64,000 nucleotides of DNA. Source: Photobacterium kishitanii (GTDB lineage Bacteria > Pseudomonadota > Gammaproteobacteria > Enterobacterales > Vibrionaceae). Location of the stretch: positions 310,001 through 374,000 of the forward strand of contig NZ_PYON01000002.1 of the NCBI RefSeq assembly GCF_003026355.1, in the 5' to 3' direction. The notes under the pieces are model-generated. The model was given only the letters and a program-made list of their open reading frames with translations. It was not told the DNA's origin and did no database searches. Shown here piece after piece: positions 36,301 to 43,100 of the stretch (position 1 is the first letter of the stretch; the number at the start of each line of letters is the position of its first letter). The position numbers and the translations under genes are program-made.

Positions 36301-36964
36301 CTTTAGTATTAGCGATCAACAAGCGTCACCATCCGGTTACCCATGGAATGAGATATTGTATTTTGATGCTAATTGTAATGGTGAATTAGATGCTGGTGTA
36401 GATGGCTTTGTGACCAATCCAACAGCGGTTAATGCTGATACCAATACCCAAGTGTGTATATTAGTGAAAGTGATAGTTCCTGGAGATGTGCCATTACATG
36501 CGGTGTATAATTATCAACTTAATGCCGACTTAGCCTTTGCCAATACCAGCGAAACCCGCCGAGTGAGTGATGTGGATACGATTAAAGTTAGCTTTAGTGG
36601 GGCTGGTGAACTTGAAATAGAGAAAACGGTGAAGAATATTACTACTAATGGTGCTGAAGGCCGCAGTAATCAAGCGATACCAGGTGATGAGCTAGAATAT
36701 AAAATTTACTTTATCAACAATGGTTCAGGCCCAATTACTACGATTAAGCTTTATGATGCAGTACCAGAGTACAGCCATTTATCTCAAGTTATTGGTTGCA
36801 CATCACCAGAGACATTATTGCCATCAAGTATAGTGAGTTGCTCAATCATAACGACCGACGGTACTAATGCCGTGAGTTATGAGGGCGGTATAGAGTGGCA
36901 ATTAGGGGGTACGTTAGCACCAGGTGAAAGTGGTTATGTAACCTATCGAGTAATAGTGAAATAA
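18326..36964 (+). CDS. Giant GEVED-repeat protein with L-type lectin and amidotransferase-like domains
   Basis: This protein has 6212 aa; the ATG follows a short TAGG-type ribosome site. A Sec signal peptide (residues 1-35, cut after A-H-A) precedes an all-beta N-terminal region opening S-H-W-R-G-G, with Ig/cadherin-like segments to about residue 510. I count 24 GEVED signatures. Units 6-10 form the near-identical A-B-A-B-A array at 22601-25419. A Rossmann/class I amidotransferase-like domain spans about 3093-3368 and a jelly-roll module about 3723-3874. An L-type lectin-like domain (about 4944-5155) shows G-A-D-G-V-T-F, the D-F-D-T-Y strand and G-Q-Y-H-E-V. A DUF6923-like propeller (about 5352-5653) leads into the shared C-terminal block: GEVED, Cna-B-like, conserved beta region, DUF11. 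A terminator follows. The likely role is a secreted, glycan-binding surface fibre. Tracts near the 3' end nearly match the next gene at DNA level, which indicates gene conversion. Confidence 0.92.
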   Translation: MLKKNTTHQFHRIVIDLVLCLAVFASLLFSISAHASHWRGGAMTWVSSAMDPDGIKNDVTITMKTACRVGASCQSAGSLTTPGLTKTSSTQITDQTVNGAYRLQIFEHVVKNLDLNTTYNPYYNSGARIGALLNNANGSWSIQSTILLKNGNRSPLIDMPILYQVPQKYTDGSTLVNYTKLIPALDPDGDTIKFRMANNSELGGGSSANAPGMSIDENSGLLTWTNSGNMTAGLYSAGIVVEDYDENGVLKSKTHFDIMWELKGVAELADYTGYPSDEVVVKKGDDYSFTITGTNIEVLSLGDFNGALTEPTPNTFTFTPGPVGTGLAPGIYPMTFQVIDTTGTYTDSYFTVTYIVPDPLAPELHDIHGDFSGYFSGDLVQLDVSNDATSTDIDSTHYNTGQLKITPSYKDSANERVYINSTGDGVGQIRHDTVNGNVYFEGNLIGTVDPTKDGDGAALQINFTTDDATPVATGALMRSIYFQDNSGVSGNRKVSLYIVDDTGLSNIYAANVSAVLSDTGDALLTGDHAYHAEKDSDKNSSVDLRLGTLWDGDGGLKNILANADDNDGTDDEDGVIFPAFGNLVGSTFNLLINIQQEFDNGRQIHAWIDFDGNGVLNNTTEKIITDISAIEGDNSYPITIPNNAKLGNRYLRVRLCSSGETCDTQGGKTYDGEVEDHLIRIGDIDFGDAPDTTASTGADDYLTLDSNGGPYQFVHPDLYIGSTAPDADQGILQDATATADNLDSTDDESGLNLIPIQNLSTDYKLYIPTTNNTGATATLIGWIDFNNNGQFEDSEGQIASVPSGVTQVNTELEWNAISPSNQPYLFIRLRLIDRAVTNITEVSSLGPDGLGEIEDHQILMNDIDLGDAPDSYGIDPSLGGAYHLIKNTTDLYLGDSTIDNDTNAQASSDALGDDISGSDDENGVTSILMPIPLGSTSYAVELNLKNMTGNPAYLVGWIDANRNGVFDAIEGKVDTISTGQDGTYTYTFNVDQLRYLIPGQSFFRFRLSTDPLSVTDSNGVASDGEVEDYNVLLGGGDFGDLPDTSSTTAVNNYQTDFVNNGPYHSIDALSSLYLGTQAPDADITSLQSINADGDNLDNINDEDGLLSKILPVLSNGAGYQANVSVTNNSGKNAYLYAWIDWDRDGSFEPDELIQQSVTQPYGVQFIPANSGTQTYALSWLNDVATVNNRTYGVRLRVTTEVLTDDTATTTIDERSLGLAPDGEVEDYYLTANNIDLGDAPDSYKTLVLSDGPGHAYVSNLYLGASTIDHDVTTVPSIQSNSDDITGSDDETGIDQPIPILPLSATSFSIDLSAYNQSGSTATLIAWLDKNQDGEFSANEVVDELHVAANNTPFLNASFSSDNYPSGSNNKTDKITLTWNNLTGLNIGNMVLRVRIANTSLTANDWFGFANGGEVEDYTVYVGNFDFGDAADSGANANSTSNYRTTLADGGPYHGLSSTLFMGASMPDGEADANNSVGAAKADGDDNTASADEDGVQLAPLDNSPVPTSYTTKVNVTNTGTQSATLYGWIDWDKNGHFDGDEASSVVVPAGTTAQDIDLTWTSFTGISAGDTVARFRLTTDTLTNSQTNQTLEDTRSFGGVSDGEVEDHSLYIGNQDLGDAPDSYQTLSSNNGPFHGLGKYSTLFLGNTSVNEGDTDGYPTADASGDDSSTTTDDEQGLVQPLALVSASATSYSVDLKYKNSTGSDATLIAWLDTNQDGQFSATEVVDTIDGNPFVINNVPNNSNFTTDANAKTLMWNGISGLTQGGMALRIRIANQPLTADDWMGGAITGEVEDYMVYIGDFDFGDAADSGANANSTSNHRTTLADGGPYHGLSSTLFMGASMPDGEADANNSVGAAKADGDDNTASADEDGVQLAPLDNSPVPTSYTTKVNVTNTGTQSATLYGWIDWDKNGHFDGDEATSVVVPAGTTAQYIDLTWTSFTGIGAGDTVARFRLTTDTLTNSQTNQTLEDTRSFGGASDGEVEDHSLYIGNQDLGDAPDSYQTLSSNNGPFHGLGKYSTLFLGNTSVNEGDTDGYPTADASGDDNSTTTDDEQGLVQPLALVAASATSYSVDLKYKNSSGSDATLVAWLDTNQDGQFSATEVVDTIDGNLFVINNVPNNSNFTTDANAKTLVWNGISGLTQGGMALRIRIANQPLTADDWMGGAITGEVEDYMVYIGDFDFGDAADSGANANSTSNYRTTLADGGPYHGLSNTLFMGIGMPDGEADANNSVGAAKADGDDNTASADEDGVQLAPLDNSPVPTSYTTKVNVTNTGTQSATLYGWIDWDKNGHFDGDEATSIVVPAGTTAQNIDLTWTSFTGIGTGNTVARFRLTTDTLTNSQTNQTLEDTRSFGGASDGEVEDHSIYIGDYDFGDAPDSYQTTTASQGPAHGLINKSTLYIGTNTIDAEADGYASDNAAGDDTNGSDDENGITQILPILSTSTTSFNTTIAVRNSTTSGVDATLIAWLDTNQDGAFNANEVVDFIDYDSSGNSAFNTDNIQYNSANKDVILTWNNLSSLSRGSMALRIRLSHDQLTADDWYGVATDGEVEDYIILVGDVDYGDAPDTGANVGSDNYRTTLSDDGPRHIISSDLFMGTVATDFESGAVTPLPFAFVDDNNGNSDEDGLVYGPLSTTQTEFNATVTVTNSSSVNAYLYAWIDFDRNGRFDRDEFSANDVITIAAGSAGSTELLQWTSMSGRSNNTDVYMRVRLTHELLTDSVTGANEDPRSYGAVSSGEVEDHWVQVTNNADKGDLPDSYSTSDALGGPWHYSSTQIKIGVQATDAETLSQATSVANGDDVNGDDEDATISDSVAGATDYSTTIAVTNNSLGPIYLNAWVDWNLNGSFEAAEHYSDTVAATATSKTLTWTGLTALITGHYPIRIRLGDVALTSSGFVGYGGDGEVEDHLIQVLPVVLSGESAPSVDYGDAPASYGTYDVDNGAKHTLSAGLFIGATDPDVDINGQPSINADADDLTDTNDEDITLTKVLSPSMSNWDIDVIVNNNLGSAATLYGWIDYDRDGVFEAAEFTSVAVPNSGTVNLAWSGLTGGTVGQTYIRLRLTTDDLNATQPDLPATNVDERSLGGATNGEVEDISHKITFHLLIQQNAGSFEYRIEGNSSNYDVIGVFENKYGIGNVTYEQLVPTDDITTDFTLTDYQMVMYQHDKTNNTSNDSRAELDALIAYRDQGGILLTIAEGGIFTDSPERLNAYILQQMGFPGASATAFADYARGRYLPTFHPSTSAGALAQISPVDTTNSLSTVKGIDHRSILYTTPDVSGSCNDIEAMAWLIPYNPTSTGGYDFPKADVGPYIGSGERQFFFTPNYWNYNAAVYQEVANFAYDYYEDASAFNARNNWLNDPSKVNSLCSVIEVDFGDAPDVDLNTSQGNYTTANQFNGPNHLNNGDVYIGLAPTLETDAYATVAADGDMDDGVTLTPAFSGENTYSVTVNATNNTSIVANLVAWFDFNRNGQFEVSEGMTQVVPPNTIAKDYPFTFTLGGNLAANNYYARFRISTDSLTTASELGAASDGEVEDYLIVGVASGLYDGGDAPDSYMTSFASGGPYHVQTNNLFMGQKANVQYPDIESPIPSIGANSDDNNGNDDEDGLQLPPLFVGDSEYTLQALGRSVIGTGKTAKIVVWVDWDRSGTFDPNEGKIYDGIPHSGSYTHADFTWTGLNITAGDYYVRARIMPSTDAIDETMPGGYASLGEVEDHVITVSPSSLTSSGCNSETFMSHNFRDFNNDGWLINGLVSNDPYTVNSAIMRNRGFYVVADANWDVTLKRRIETRAGDIIKVNVWVGQLGSNVNDYFEIFLDNVSIGTVASTTMTGGHEAPQQVFVQGVAPSNNMELTLLMHHQLPGNNDYNVTDITVERIGAGGCTYDYGDAPDTYLTLDASVGARHVVTGTNGYISNMILGTERDAESDGIPNVAADGDDTDGTTDDEDIVVPASIVALASTDIDYVVSGSNGFLNVWVDADIDGEFITSSEHVIQDQAVNIGSNNIATLVPYLGVTGASYLRIRVCESENNCNSPSGFAEGGEVEDHVITITAPNLDFGDAPDTGSGIGLGNYRTLFNLDPLDSGPYHSPDVDLYLGALSADSESGTAANIPASGDNATGTNDEDGIAISPLLVTNINYSVTGSVTNTTGNDAYLYVWIDWDSNGSFDKDELVDSGVITVTGNTTNQPQTLPWTTLPTLTNGDTYYLRARITSDVLDDSATGSDEDPRSLGMATNGEVEDHRIVVGDVDYGDAPDSYNTSSANQGAYHVVSTNLYLGDQVGDTEVNAVPDKLARSDDSNTSPDDEDGINILRPIPLDAIDYSTIVEVTNNTGHPATLSAWIDFNQDGSFDATETQSIVIANGTNQDQATLTWTGLGAVGLTNGMTYIRLRITTDALSDSDWAGGASDGEVEDFLLAIGLGDLGDAPDSYGTDRVNVAGEISGAMHIVEPTAVVYLGAVAPDEEADGFVDGIDNYGNATDDDVAADDEEGVTIPTIITAQPSVPVQLITRVHTDANATLHGWIDFNRNGVFDVSTESATSVSLIAADNNTDKTLSFAVPSDVLTGISYLRVRICRDSTDCSTPHGLADDGEVEDYQVNLEVEYDYGDAPENMGFKTLEANGAPRHATGSSYIYLGTVVGDADSDGFGDGSDDNGDATDDDVKGVSPSDEDAFTSIPTYSRGSGTLALTVICNDHDGSNDLGATVYGWVDFNLNSDLSDLGEFASAPCNDTNATANGTATLNFTVADDTGSGEMYVRLRITKDILAQEDINLSAGDGEIEDHAISTKDYGDAPMTYVAGGMASHYVRSNYIGSAVDVDESHYTIADGDNLAVGSGGNGDDETGSTIKLYNQIQSTGLNMTGSNIELDVTHDGYVSVWTDWNNDGDWNDSDEQSINDMAVTVGNNILPISASTAMTGTAFWTRTRYCTNSGDCNTVTGIADDGEVEDHRIALTDLSCLPLGSQFRMVTGANSYVDNSTNEIIITPDANSQRGAFWTTDKFDLASAFRVRFGIYLGSNDAGADGVTFTLQNSPLGNNAIGQLGGGLGSQGLDPAITIDFDTYYNGASYLDITNDHTAIYDPASIPFTRIGATTHDLGNIEDGQYHEVILDWDPTTNIFTYYFDGMLKETLTRDFINLDFNGDSNVYYGFTGATGGAKNLQKVCILEQTISFSEYDLGDAPDVATGFSNANYNTKKDNNGAAHLRYDFDENNQVDITLGTEWDTDDGTLQNTAATADDITNTPNDEDGVTLNTTMKPGTNENITISTTLDPGSDLTTVNVYAWIDWNRNGDWSDAGEQIVSAAAVTANTGLTYPVTVPPGASMGYTYMRVRVCSGTECNTPVGEAPNGEVEDYRIFISDLVTTATCDQLYVTKAVTDPNYTLTAVTPVQPLSFIFSNIKTGLSINGLNSLAIKRDTGILYATYRDSNQQLALIATDTLGTSFIPLGVIRSQGTYTINYINGSTSQTVNAGDTITVGGSFSWPNTGSLSRDGSEYYITHSQWDSYLVIDLAAMTFEVKPTPAVMIDTGAGALHISADWAVSETDGLIYAADISGNGFTYGFNMVEAEPTVPKLYALNPVTNTATVTNLNFNGAKAPNLWSGSVVTDDLNHLYVLTNGGDHDTNRNGSYDVFDQVGLYRINMLTNDASYVVGSGDGFLSQHDASGCIASVDRGDAPETYGKAGHRNRDVALSGTPDLILGTRWDPDIHDFFSDDATGDNVTGEDDEEGVAMPADIIVSTATVIPITISDTTGSGGRLNIFVDLNNNGVFTDPGELVLDDYSVTNGVNNVPVTLNAAYTNGYNGDTFIRFRLCDTADVCDTATGLVDNGEVEDYQFNLINQIVLNGLVFEDNGKGGVTAHDGKQEGDERGLANFVVNAIYKGTGISGYVTNQVITSTVTGGDGNYTLVIPVELAGEPIEVQVVKQAAWVDISESDVTDPALNLVGKVINSSLTDSLMLVTATAGDYLTNIDFGKVTVPTLEPDNYTETEPGLAVLFSHKFDVDTSGDVSFSISDQQASPSGYPWNEILYFDANCNGELDAGVDGFVTNPTAVNADTNTQVCILVKVIVPGDVPLHAVYNYQLNADLAFANTSETRRVSDVDTIKVSFSGAGELEIEKTVKNITTNGAEGRSNQAIPGDELEYKIYFINNGSGPITTIKLYDAVPEYSHLSQVIGCTSPETLLPSSIVSCSIITTDGTNAVSYEGGIEWQLGGTLAPGESGYVTYRVIVK
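22601..25419 (+). repeat. 2.5-copy tandem array of a 1134-bp coding unit
   Basis: Equivalent positions recur at 22601, 23735 and 24869, an exact 1134-bp (378-residue) spacing each time. The order is A-B-A-B-A, where A and B are two subtypes of GEVED unit. Copies differ by scattered, mostly synonymous changes and a few substitutions, such as S-S-T versus S-N-T in the third A. The length is a multiple of three, so the frame is kept. This indicates a recent in-frame duplication or homogenisation. Confidence 0.92.
32620..34360 (+). repeat. Near-identical tract shared with next giant gene (lectin block), copy 1
   Basis: This stretch covers GEVED units 21-23 and the L-type lectin domain. It matches about 47697-49440 with only scattered substitutions and one 6-bp length difference (the offset changes from 15077 to 15083). 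Sequence just upstream is clearly diverged, so the tract has a sharp left edge. The similarity extends to synonymous sites, as expected from gene conversion or recent duplication. Confidence 0.85.
35225..36964 (+). repeat. Near-identical tract shared with next giant gene (C-terminal block), copy 1
   Basis: This 1740-bp tract matches 50323-52062 at a constant offset of 15098 bp with no indel, up to and including the stop codon. It encodes the last GEVED unit, the Cna-B-like domain, the conserved beta region and the DUF11 domain. The first hundred bases show only about five differences by eye. The flanking propeller-coding DNA and the DNA after the stop are not comparably conserved. Confidence 0.9.
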
Positions 36965-36978
36965 ACGAATCGTTTAAT

Positions 36979-37002
36979 AAAAAGCAAAATAAAAAGCAAA
37001 AT
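36979..37002 (+). repeat. Two tandem 12-bp repeats in the 3' untranslated region
   Basis: AAAAAGCAAAAT occurs twice in direct succession just after the stop of the second giant gene and before its terminator. No function is evident; it may be simple slippage in A-rich DNA. Confidence 0.7.
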
Positions 37003-37014
37003 AAAAATATAAGA

Positions 37015-37067
37015 AAGTCCTTAACAGTAGGTGATTAATATTACCTGCTTCTAAGGGCTTTTTTTTT
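37015..37067 (+). terminator. Rho-independent terminator after second giant gene
   Basis: The arms 37015-37032 and 37043-37060 pair over most of 18 bp, with two G-U pairs and a 2-nt internal mismatch, around a 10-nt loop. A T tract at 37059-37067 follows. It lies about 50 bp after the stop at 36964. Confidence 0.8.
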
Positions 37068-37105
37068 GGCGTGATAATTGCTGTATTGACGGGAGTATCA
37101 TCTAT

Positions 37106-37110
37106 AGGGA
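37106..37110 (+). promoter_or_regulatory. Ribosome binding site for the DUF4347/GEVED giant
   Basis: AGGGA lies 6 nt before the ATG at 37117. It supports that start and therefore the unusual N-terminal membrane segment. Confidence 0.6.
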
Positions 37111-37116
37111 TTTGAC

Positions 37117-40100
37117 ATGTTAAGAATCAATAAAAATTGGGTAGTTATTGCTATCACTCTTATATTGTCTTATTTGTTTTTAAATTTCAGTAATAAATTT
37201 TATTTTACTGAAAATAATTCCCATGGTTCTTCTTTGTCTAATAAAAGGATGGTATTTATTGATTCTGAATTAGCAGAAAAATCTTATTTTAAAGAAAATG
37301 GAATAGTCGTCCATGAAATATCTAATTTTGATCAATTGCTCGATAAAATAACAAAAGAAAGTAATGTTACTGTGATAGATATTTTTATTCATAGTGATAA
37401 ACAAAAAATAATTATCGGACAAGATATAATAACGATAGATAATATTGAACGTTATCAACCAAAACTTAATAAATTCGGTCAATATTTACCAGCTGATGCC
37501 CATATCAATTTATTAGGTTGTGATATTGCCAAGACACTGGAAGGTAAAGCGTTAATTGATTTATTTGCAAAATACACGGGGGTGACTGTCGCCGCGTCTG
37601 ATGATAAAACCGGTCTTACTGAATTAGGTGGTGATTGGGATTTAGAATATGTAACTCATATGTCAGTATTAAAATTATCACAAGTTCCGCTTTTTTATCA
37701 ATCATATCCGGCAATTCTTTCTCACGATGCCAGTTATATTCATCCTACGAAAATTGATCCTAGTACCACGGATACTGATGGTGATGGTGTTATGGATGAT
37801 GTGGATGTCGATGATGATAATGACGGTATTTTAGATACCATTGAGCGTGATGCATTTTGTGTTGCAGCTGGAACAAATTATATTGGTCCTGCTTATTTTT
37901 CACATGTAGATATCGAAAATGTAGCGGCTACACCTTATGGTCAACCTAAGCCTTATGAGTGGGTTGATGGTAATCCTTCATCGGGTTGGCAACCATTCAC
38001 TTGGACTGATCAGAGTCTCCCCATTAAATTTACCTTCAATTTAGTGGCACCTTTAGCGGCAGATGGCTTTTCTTTAGCGAATGACTACGGTGCTCATGGT
38101 GACGGTGTATACAATGGTGATGGTATTAAGGAAGCCAAGATCTCGTTATATAATAGCAATGACGATTTATTAGGTACTGAAACTTTCACGCCCTTGTATA
38201 CCACTTCAAATGTGACAAAACAGTATACTTTTAGTCAGCTGTATACAGATATTGCATATTTTATTATTGAAGCACCGTGGAAAGGACCTGGTACTGGTGG
38301 TGCTGCTCCTTATTATCAAGTCCGTGAAGTTGGGTTATTTACAGCCTCTGATTATTGTGCTCAATATGATACTGATGGTGATGGGATTCCTGATCATGTT
38401 GATTTAGATTCTGATAATGATGGCATACCAGATAACTTAGAAGCGCAACCAACCAATAGTTACATCCCTCCCAGTGGTATTTATGATGCTAACGGGCTTG
38501 ATACCGCTTATGCTGGTGGGCTTACTCCAGAAAATACTGATGGCATTGATGAGCCTGATTGGCGTGATTTAGATACCGATAACGATTTAGGTTCGGATGA
38601 GAGTGAATCTGCGGTGTCGATAACACACAATGATTTAAATCATGATGGTATTGATGACAATATATTACCCCCGCCAGCCCCCGGCATTTGGGGACCTGGT
38701 ATTGTTAATTTAACGGTTAATACTTCCGCAGATTTTCTTGCGTTTTACCCTCAAGCTGCAACTGTGTCAGAAGTCCTTTGGCGAACAGATGCTTACCCTG
38801 CCGCTGATTATGGTGATGCGCCCGATACATCAGCATCAGCTGCTATGAATAATTATCAAACCAAGGAATCTAACCTCGGCCCAGCTCACCTTATTGATCC
38901 TAATTTATATATTGGTACAACGCCTGCCGATATTGATAGTGGCTTATTGCAAGATCTAAATGCAATTTCTGATGACAACGATGGAATGGATGATGAAGGC
39001 GGTATGACATTAATACCTATTCAAATTTCGTCAACTGATTATAAAATTTATATTCCTACGACCAATAATACTGGATCGACTGCAACATTAGTGGGATGGA
39101 TAGATTTCAATCGAAATGGACAATTTGAAGATGGTGAAGGGCAATTAGTTCAAATCCCATCGGGAGTGACACAAGTTAATACTGAACTTGAGTGGGATAA
39201 TATTTCGCCAAGTAATAGTACTCATTTATTTATGCGTTTACGCTTAATTAATCGAGTTATCACCAATATTACTGATGTATCGTCGCTAGGTTTTGATGGT
39301 TCAGGGGAAGTAGAAGATCACTTAATTGTAATAAATGATATTGACTTAGGGGATGCGCCTGATAGTTATGGTATTGATCCGTCATTGGGTGGTGCATATC
39401 ACTTAATTCATAACACTGCGAATTTATATCTGGGTAATTCAACGATTGATAATGACACTTCAGATCAAGCCTCAAATGATGCATTGGGTGATGATAATAG
39501 TGGCAGTGATGATGAAAATGCACTGACATCAATGTTAACGCCTATTGCGTTGAATAGTACTTCGTATGCTGTTGAATTAACTGTACGTAATACCACCGGT
39601 AATCCTGCTTATTTAGTCGGTTGGATTGATGCTAATCGTAATGGTAAGTTTGATGCGATTGAAGGGCAAGTTGTTACGATAACCACCGGACAAGACGGTG
39701 CTTACACCTATACTTTTAATAATAATCAGCTACGTTATCTAACGGCGGGTAATAGCTATTTACGTTTTCGTTTATCCACTGATCCACTGACGGTTATTGA
39801 TAGTAATGGTGCAGCCAGTGATGGTGAAGTTGAGGATTATGCTGTATTGCTTGGTAGTATTGATTTAGGCGATTTACCTGATACCAACAATAATACTAGT
39901 GTCGGTAATTATCAAACTGATTTGGGCAATAATGGCGCACATCACAGTACTGATGGATTACCGACAATATATTTAGGTAGCCAATCCCCTGATGCTGATA
40001 ATGTTTCTTTACAATCGACCAATGCTGATGGTGACAACCTTGATGGTATTAATGATGAAGATGGCTTACTGTCACCAATACTACCAGTACTAAATAATGG

Positions 40101-43100
40101 TGCGGGTTATCAAGCCAATATATCCGTTACTAATAATTCAACCCAAAATGCTTATTTATATGCTTGGATTGATTGGGATCGTGATGGTACCTTTGAACCT
40201 GATGAGCTGATTCAACAAGCTGTTACCTTACCTAATAATGTTCAATTTATACCTGCGAGTAGTGGTACTAAAACCTATACATTAAGTTGGATTAATGATG
40301 TCGCGACATCTAATGGTATCAAATATGGTGTGCGCTTACGCCTGACTACCGAGGTATTAATTGATGATACTGGTACGACATTCGATGAGCGTTCGCTTGG
40401 TTTTGCTGCTAATGGTGAGGTTGAAGATTATTTATTATCAGCGACGAATAAAATTGATTTAGGTGATGCGCCAGATACTTATCAGACAACTATAGTCAAT
40501 AATGGCCCAACGCATACTTATTCCAATGGGTTATATTTAGGCGCAAATAATATTGATTCAGAATACAGTGTTGTGCCTAATCCTAATGCCACTACTGATG
40601 ATGATACAGTTACGGATGATGAAACGGGTATTACTAAGCCATTAGCTTTTTATGATGCGCGTAATACAAGTTATAGCGTTGATATTGCAGCAAATAACTC
40701 TTCTGGTTCAATGGCAACACTCGTTGCATGGTTAGACATTAATGGTGATGGCCAATTTAGTAGTAACGAAGTAGTTGATAACATTAATGGACTTCCGTTT
40801 ACGAACTCTCCTTTCAGTCCTGATAATTATCCTTCAGGTAGTAATAATCTCACTAATAAAATCACCTTAACTTGGAATAATATTACTTCATTGACTGCCG
40901 GTCCTGTTGCGTTACGGGTACGTCTTGCGAATACCTCGTTAACGGCATATTCATGGTTTGGTCATGCTAATGGTGGTGAAGTTGAAGATTATATGGTGCA
41001 AGTGCTGGGGGCTGATTATGGTGATGCCCCTGTAAGTTTTGGTAGTGCCTCACATTTAGCCAGTAGTCATGATATTAAGCTCGGTGTGTTATTAGATTTA
41101 GACTCTGGTAATTGGGGCGATGGTATTGATGATAATAGTAATGCTACAGATGATGATACATCTAACGATCCAATTGCCGGAGTCGATGATGAAGATGGCA
41201 TAGGCTCTTTGCCAAGTCTTAACGCTGATGATAATAGTCTCAATGTCGATATTAGTGTGACGAATAATCATAGTGCACCAGCAACTTTATATATGTGGTT
41301 TGATAGTGATGGCAATGGCACTTTTGATGTTGATGAATTGGAAACAGCCACAGTAGCAGCTAGCTCTGGTACTAATAATCAAACAATTATATGGAATAGT
41401 ATTTTCCCTAAATATGGTACTCGCTATATTCGAGCACGGATCACCTCAGATAATTTAACCACGACAGCAACGGGTAGCGATCCTGATCCTCGTGCAATTG
41501 TTCAAGCGAATGATGGTGAAGTGGAGGATTATCAATTACCCGTGATTTATACCCATCCAAGTATTACTACACCAACAACGACTGACACGGACTTAGATGG
41601 TGTGACTGATGATATTGATATTGATGATGATAATGACGGTATTTTAGATGTTGATGAGATGAATAACGATCCTAATTATCTGTATGTTGATTATTTTGAA
41701 GCCGTTAATCCAAGCGATCCTAATCAGTGTCCATTAGTTAAACATACTGGTGATGGTAATTATGGTTCTCCAGCTCATGTCGGTGGTGTTGGCGATTCAA
41801 ATCCATCAGGTAGCCCATTAGCATGTGCAGGGCAGCATGGTATGGGCAGTTCAGGTCATTCACAAGTTAATAATATGTGGAGAAATTATGGCGGAAGTTG
41901 TTCGAGCGGGCGTTTTTATGGTTATCTCACGCTGTGTAATGAGTTTGATACGACCAGTACACGTTGTCCACCACCTAGTGGCGGTGGTGCACACGCCTTT
42001 AATAATAATTTCTATCGAGTATTAAATAGTTATCTACCGACGGTAACGCTACAAGCTGGAGTTACTTATCAATTACGAGCGTTAATGTCTCAAGGTGTGA
42101 TGACTAAAACACAGGGAGTGATAAATGGTACCGCGATTAATCCGAATGAAACTATTATCGGAGGTGAGAATTACTATACCTTTGATTATACGCCGACAGT
42201 AAATGAGCCTTTATCAATGCTGGCCATTAAAAATAATTTTGTGGCGAGTGGCAGTAATAATAGTGGTGGCGGTAATGATTATGCATTATGCGGTGTTGAT
42301 TTTGCAATTAAGGACTATGTGGCAGTCATTGACACTGATCTTGATGGTATTCCGGATCATCTTGATTTAGATAGTGATAATGATGGCATCCCCGATAATA
42401 TTGAGGCGCAAACGACGGCTGGATACGTTCAACCTAATCCTGATTCAAATGGAACCTATGCCGCTAATGATGGTTTAAATAGTGCTTATATTACAGCTAC
42501 CTATGGCCAGAATGGTATTACACCAAACAATAATGACGCGACAGATGAGCCAGATTGGCGCGATATTGATTCTGATAATACTGAAACTAATGATACAGAG
42601 GAGGCTGGGTTAACCTCTGTTCTATCGGGAGTCGATAGTAATTTAGATGGTATTGATGATGCCGTTCTTCCACCTGTTTCTGGTGTGTGGGGACCAATGA
42701 ATGCCAATATTAATAACCCACTAAGTCATTATCCTGATAACGGTACAGAAATGCTGTGGCGCTCTTCTAATGGCCGTGATTATGGCGATGCGCCTACCAC
42801 TTATGGTGAAGCTTCTCATGATTTACGGTTAGGATTAGCACAAGTTTATTTAGGTGCGACGCAACCCGATAAAGACAGTGGGTCTTGGGGAGATGGTATC
42901 GATGACAATACGAATGCCAGTGATGATGACACTATCGATGATCCAAGTGGTGGTATTGATGATGAAGATGGCTTAACCATACGACCACATTTAACGGAAG
43001 GTGATACAGCGGCTTTATTTACTGTTAATGCAACGAATAGTACAACTGATCCTGCAACGCTAATAGCATGGTTTGATAGTGATAAAAATGGCACATTTGA

